Below, one piece after another: positions 61,324-64,000 of a stretch of DNA of 64,000 nt (position 1 is the first letter of the stretch; the number at the start of each line of letters is the position of its first letter). Position numbers and translations under genes: made by a program. Source of the DNA: Nocardia miyunensis NBRC 108239 (GTDB lineage Bacteria > Actinomycetota > Actinomycetes > Mycobacteriales > Mycobacteriaceae); NCBI RefSeq assembly GCF_001613065.1, contig NZ_BDBQ01000058.1:29590-93589 (forward strand), read 5' to 3'. Under the pieces are notes generated by a model that saw only the letters and a list, made by a program, of their open reading frames with translations, made no database searches and had not been told where the DNA came from.

Positions 61324-62490
61324 TCAGCAGTGCGGGGTGACGCCCTTGAACTCGACCATCCGCAGCACCGACGCGTCCACCTGGGCCATCGGCAGGCGGC
61401 CCGAGTTCACCTCCTGCTCGAGCTTGTCGAGCACCTGGGGGACCGCCGTGCTGGTCGTCCACAGCGCATTGTCGGCCCCGGCCTCGAGCGCAGCGGCGAC
61501 CGCGTCCTCGATATTCATCCGGTTGCTGATCGCGGCCATGCCGCCGAGGTCGTCGGTGAAGATCGGGCCGTCGAAAGGCTTGGCGTCGTAACCGGTGCCC
61601 TGCCGCAGCAGGGACATCGCCTGCGGGCTGATACTGGCCGGAACGTTCGGCGTGGTCAGCCCGGGAACGTCCAGGTGGCCGACCATGACCGCCGCGCCCG
61701 AACCGATCAGATTGCGGAACGGCACCAGGTCGTTGTTCTGCAACTCGGCCAGCGGCGGGGTGTGCACCGCGCCGGTGTGCGAATCGCCGGAACCGTGGCC
61801 GTGCCCCGGGAAATGCTTCATGACCGCGCCGAGGCCCACATCGTGCATGGCCCGGATGAACGAACCGGCGAAGGAGGTCACCACATTCGGATCGTCGGAG
61901 AACGAGCGGTCCCCGATGACCGAATCGGCGGCCTGATCGCTGACGTCGGCGTCGGGCGCGAGATCGGCGGTGATGCCCAGATCCTTCATCGCCTTACCGC
62001 GCGCCAGGCTCTGGGTGTAGAACTCGTCCGCGGTCATGGTCTGCGCGGCGGTCCGGGCCGCGGGGGCCGCGCCGATCAGGTTCTTCAGCCGCGAGACCCG
62101 GCCGCCCTCCTCGTCGATGGTCACCATCAGCGGCACCTTCGCCGCGGCCTTGACCTGGTCGATCTGATGGTCGGCCAGCAGCGCCTGATCGGTCCAGCTG
62201 CCGACGAAGATCCCGCCGACCTGATCGGTGCCCACCACGTTCTGCGCATCCGCTGCCCCGGTCACCCCGACCGTCAGCAACTGCGCGAGCTTGCGCCGCG
62301 TGGTGAACTGCGCGAGGTAACTCGCGTTGCAGTCCGCCTGAGTCCTGGTCGTGGTGACAGGCGTCGTGGCGGGCGCGGGCTTGGGGGCAGCGGTCGTGGA
62401 ACTCGACGGCGCCGAGGTCGGGGAACCGCTCGAGCACGCGGTCAAACCGACAGCCATCACAGCAAGAACGATCCCGCGAACGTTGCGCAT
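61324..62490 (-). CDS. lpqI: Beta-N-acetylglucosaminidase lipoprotein LpqI (GH3)
   Basis: The 388-residue lipoprotein has a signal with lipobox LTAC (Cys19) followed by a Ser/Thr/Pro/Ala linker, then a glycoside hydrolase 3 domain. IDEEGGRVSRL, KHFPGHGHGSGDSHTG (the His/Asp dyad loop) and the nucleophile region FTDDLGGMAA are visible. NagZ-type enzymes release N-acetylglucosamine from muropeptides in peptidoglycan recycling; mycobacterial LpqI (Rv0237) does this outside the cytoplasm. The start at 62490 is set by the signal peptide. It precedes tetR by about 150 bases on the same strand, as in M. tuberculosis. Confidence 0.93.
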   Translation of the reverse strand: MRNVRGIVLAVMAVGLTACSSGSPTSAPSSSTTAAPKPAPATTPVTTTRTQADCNASYLAQFTTRRKLAQLLTVGVTGAADAQNVVGTDQVGGIFVGSWTDQALLADHQIDQVKAAAKVPLMVTIDEEGGRVSRLKNLIGAAPAARTAAQTMTADEFYTQSLARGKAMKDLGITADLAPDADVSDQAADSVIGDRSFSDDPNVVTSFAGSFIRAMHDVGLGAVMKHFPGHGHGSGDSHTGAVHTPPLAELQNNDLVPFRNLIGSGAAVMVGHLDVPGLTTPNVPASISPQAMSLLRQGTGYDAKPFDGPIFTDDLGGMAAISNRMNIEDAVAAALEAGADNALWTTSTAVPQVLDKLEQEVNSGRLPMAQVDASVLRMVEFKGVTPHC

Positions 62491-62569
62491 GAGTCCGACG
62501 GTAGCCGGTGTCGCCGCCGGTGATCACAGCGGGCACGCCGGGCTCGTGCCGCCGTCCGGAAACGCAACC

Positions 62570-62596
62570 GCCCCGCATCGAATGACGATGCGGGGC
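62570..62596 (-). terminator. Terminator hairpin of the gnd gene
   Basis: GCCCCGCATCG pairs perfectly with CGATGCGGGGC (11 bp) around a 5-base loop, 19 bases after the stop of the dehydrogenase gene on the minus strand. A short T-containing stretch follows. Confidence 0.65.
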
Positions 62597-62614
62597 AGCA
62601 GATTTCGACGAGTT

Positions 62615-63643
62615 CTACTTCGCCGGGAGCTCGTTGTGCCCGCCGAAGCCCTTGCGCATGGCCGAGAGCACCTTGTCCGCGTACAGCGCCTCGCCGCGCG
62701 AGGAGAAACGGGCGAACAGCGCCGCGGACAGCACCGGCGCGGGGACGCCCTCGTCGATGGCCGCGGAGATGGTCCAGCGGCCCTCACCCGAATCGGACAC
62801 CCGGCCGCCGAAGGAGGACAGTTCCGGATCCAGCAGCAGCTGCTGCGCGGTCAGGTCCAGCAGCCAGGACGCGACCACCGAACCGCGCCGCCACAGCTCG
62901 GTGACCTCCGGGACGTCGATGTCGTACCGGTAGTACTCCGGGTTGTCCAGCGGGGTCTCCTCCGCGGAGTGCGAGGCCTCGAGCTGCGCGCCGATATTCG
63001 CCTTGTGCAGGATGTTCATTCCCTCGGCGTAGGCGGCCATGGCGCCGTATTCGATGCCGTTGTGCACCATCTTGACGAAGTGGCCCGCACCGGCGGGACC
63101 GCAGTGCAGATAGCCCTGTTCGGCGCGCGAGGGCTCACCGGTGCGGCCGGGGGTGCGCGGGGCCGCGTCGACGCCGGGCGCGATCGAACGCAGCAGCGGT
63201 TCGATGTGCGCGACCTGCTCGGCCTCGCCGCCGACCATCAGGCAGTAGCCGCGCTCGAGCCCCCACACGCCGCCCGAGGTGCCGATATCCATGTAGTGGA
63301 TGCCCTTGGGCGCCAGCGCCTGGGACCGCTTGATGTCCTCGTGGTACCGGCTGTTACCGCCGTCGATGATGATGTCGCCCGGATCCAGCAGCTCGGCGAC
63401 CTCGTCGATGACCGCACCCGTCGCACCCGCCGGAATCATCACCCACACGATGCGCGGGGCCGCGAGCTGCTCGACGAAGGACTTGTAATCCGTCGCACCG
63501 GTGAACTTGTCACCCAGCTCGTCGACGAATTCCTTGATCTGGCTCTCGCGACGAGCGTAGCCGACCGCGGTGTGCCCGTCCTTGACGATCCGGCGCACGA
63601 TGTTCGCGCCCATCCGGCCGAGGCCGATCATTCCCAGCTGCAT
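62615..63643 (-). CDS. gnd: 6-phosphogluconate dehydrogenase, decarboxylating (short form)
   Basis: The enzyme oxidatively decarboxylates 6-phosphogluconate to ribulose 5-phosphate. The 342-residue length is that of the short GndA/Gnd2-type class, usually NAD-dependent. MQLGMIGLGRMGANIVRR is the dinucleotide-binding start, DGGNSRYHEDIKR and GTSGGVWGLERGYCLMVGG the substrate region, and GPAGAGHFVKMVHNGIEYG the catalytic Lys and Asn motif. A terminator follows. The start is the first ATG with the full Rossmann motif. No other pentose-phosphate gene is near. Confidence 0.92.
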   Translation of the reverse strand: MQLGMIGLGRMGANIVRRIVKDGHTAVGYARRESQIKEFVDELGDKFTGATDYKSFVEQLAAPRIVWVMIPAGATGAVIDEVAELLDPGDIIIDGGNSRYHEDIKRSQALAPKGIHYMDIGTSGGVWGLERGYCLMVGGEAEQVAHIEPLLRSIAPGVDAAPRTPGRTGEPSRAEQGYLHCGPAGAGHFVKMVHNGIEYGAMAAYAEGMNILHKANIGAQLEASHSAEETPLDNPEYYRYDIDVPEVTELWRRGSVVASWLLDLTAQQLLLDPELSSFGGRVSDSGEGRWTISAAIDEGVPAPVLSAALFARFSSRGEALYADKVLSAMRKGFGGHNELPAK

Positions 63644-63872
63644 ACCTTCTCCTCGTGTCGTCCCGGAGCTCCGGCAGGTCCGTCACTTCCACGCCGCAGC
63701 CTTCTCGATTGTCCACTCTGTCAGGTCGGAAAAATTCTCAGGCCCGCCCGCACGGTGGTGTAACACTCCGGCGTGGGCCGCGATACACAGATCGGCTCCG
63801 TGCAGTTGCCAGACCCCCGACCCGGCAACCGCACGGGGCCCTGTATTTTTGGCCTCCGCTTCGCTCCGGCGT
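63644..63872. other. gnd upstream region with dispersed GC repeat
   Basis: It holds the gnd promoter region. At 63841-63870 it also has a third copy of the CTGT-GGCCTCCGCTTCGCTCCGG repeat seen in tandem at 4057. No gene is supported. Confidence 0.5.
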
Positions 63873-63964
63873 GTTTTCGGCGCCCTGAGGCTCGTCGTTG
63901 CGCGGTCGAGACTCGGGCTTCGCCCATGCGCTTCGACCGCGCAACGACGAGCCGCGCCGAAAAC
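63873..63964. repeat. Large inverted repeat (92 nt) with interrupted stem
   Basis: GTTTTCGGCGC (63873-63883) pairs with GCGCCGAAAAC (63954-63964), and GCTCGTCGTTGCGCGGTCGA (63890-63909) pairs perfectly with its reverse complement at 63933-63952. The loop itself can fold through GGGC / GCCC. No gene start is adjacent, so a terminator, REP-like element or folded RNA are all possible. Confidence 0.75.
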
Positions 63965-64000
63965 CTGCAGGTCTTCTCGCTGAACCTATCGCTTCGCGGG

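Noticed and set aside
1..64000. tRNA, rRNA, prophage or insertion-sequence genes
   Set aside because: No cloverleaf-like sequences with CCA-type ends, no rRNA blocks, integrases, transposases or phage structural genes were recognised by reading both strands; a tRNA or profile scan would be needed for certainty.

Overview
The window is GC-rich actinobacterial chromosome from a mycolic-acid-making genus, most likely Nocardia or a close relative. The main evidence is gene order. From about 10 kb to 62 kb the genes follow the Mycobacterium tuberculosis block Rv0204c-Rv0243 (compared from memory): an Rv0204c-like membrane protein, AI-2E protein, mmpL3, NYN protein, trmB, Rv0209/Rv0210-like pair, pckG, Rv0224c methyltransferase, Rv0225 glycosyltransferase, Rv0226c and Rv0227c membrane proteins, Rv0228/TmaT acyltransferase, aftD with its DUF2613 partner, phosphotriesterase, lpqI, a TetR regulator, htdX, fabG4 and fadA2. 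Several lineage-specific genes are inserted into that block. No rRNA, tRNA, CRISPR array, transposase or prophage was recognised.

Left part (1-10.6 kb): the end of a KAS III-like gene, a PLP aminotransferase, a DUF1772 membrane protein behind a two-operator promoter, sigL with its anti-sigma factor rslA, a YqgE/AlgH protein, a lipid acyltransferase, two small enzymes, aroQ and a penicillin-binding lipoprotein whose catalytic motifs look lost. From 17.3 down to 10.6 kb a minus-strand run may be one operon: AI-2E protein, MacS-type histidine kinase, NarL-type response regulator, HAMP adenylate cyclase, LPG-synthase-like membrane protein and DUF3054 protein.

Envelope core (17.5-46 kb): trmB-NYN-mmpL3 is a tight operon, and MmpL3 exports trehalose monomycolate. 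A GTPase and a P-loop-less partner (dynamin-like by inference) lie before pckG, which ends at a textbook terminator. Glycosyltransferase, multi-pass proteins, a flippase-like protein, DUF3068 protein, TmaT-like acyltransferase and AftD together point to lipoarabinomannan, arabinogalactan and mycolate assembly. Several of these proteins carry long hydrophilic insertions, one of them internally duplicated.

Right part (46-64 kb): entC, a universal stress protein, a coupled pair (possible prim-pol-like protein plus ADP-ribosylglycohydrolase), then fadA2 / fabG4-htdX around a palindromic operator that recurs in front of the tetR gene. Between htdX and tetR lies a cassette (P450, phosphotriesterase-like hydrolase, AraC regulator) bracketed by two copies of a roughly 80-nt hairpin repeat, followed by a decayed DUF5685 gene. 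lpqI, a 6-phosphogluconate dehydrogenase gene and a very large inverted repeat close the window.
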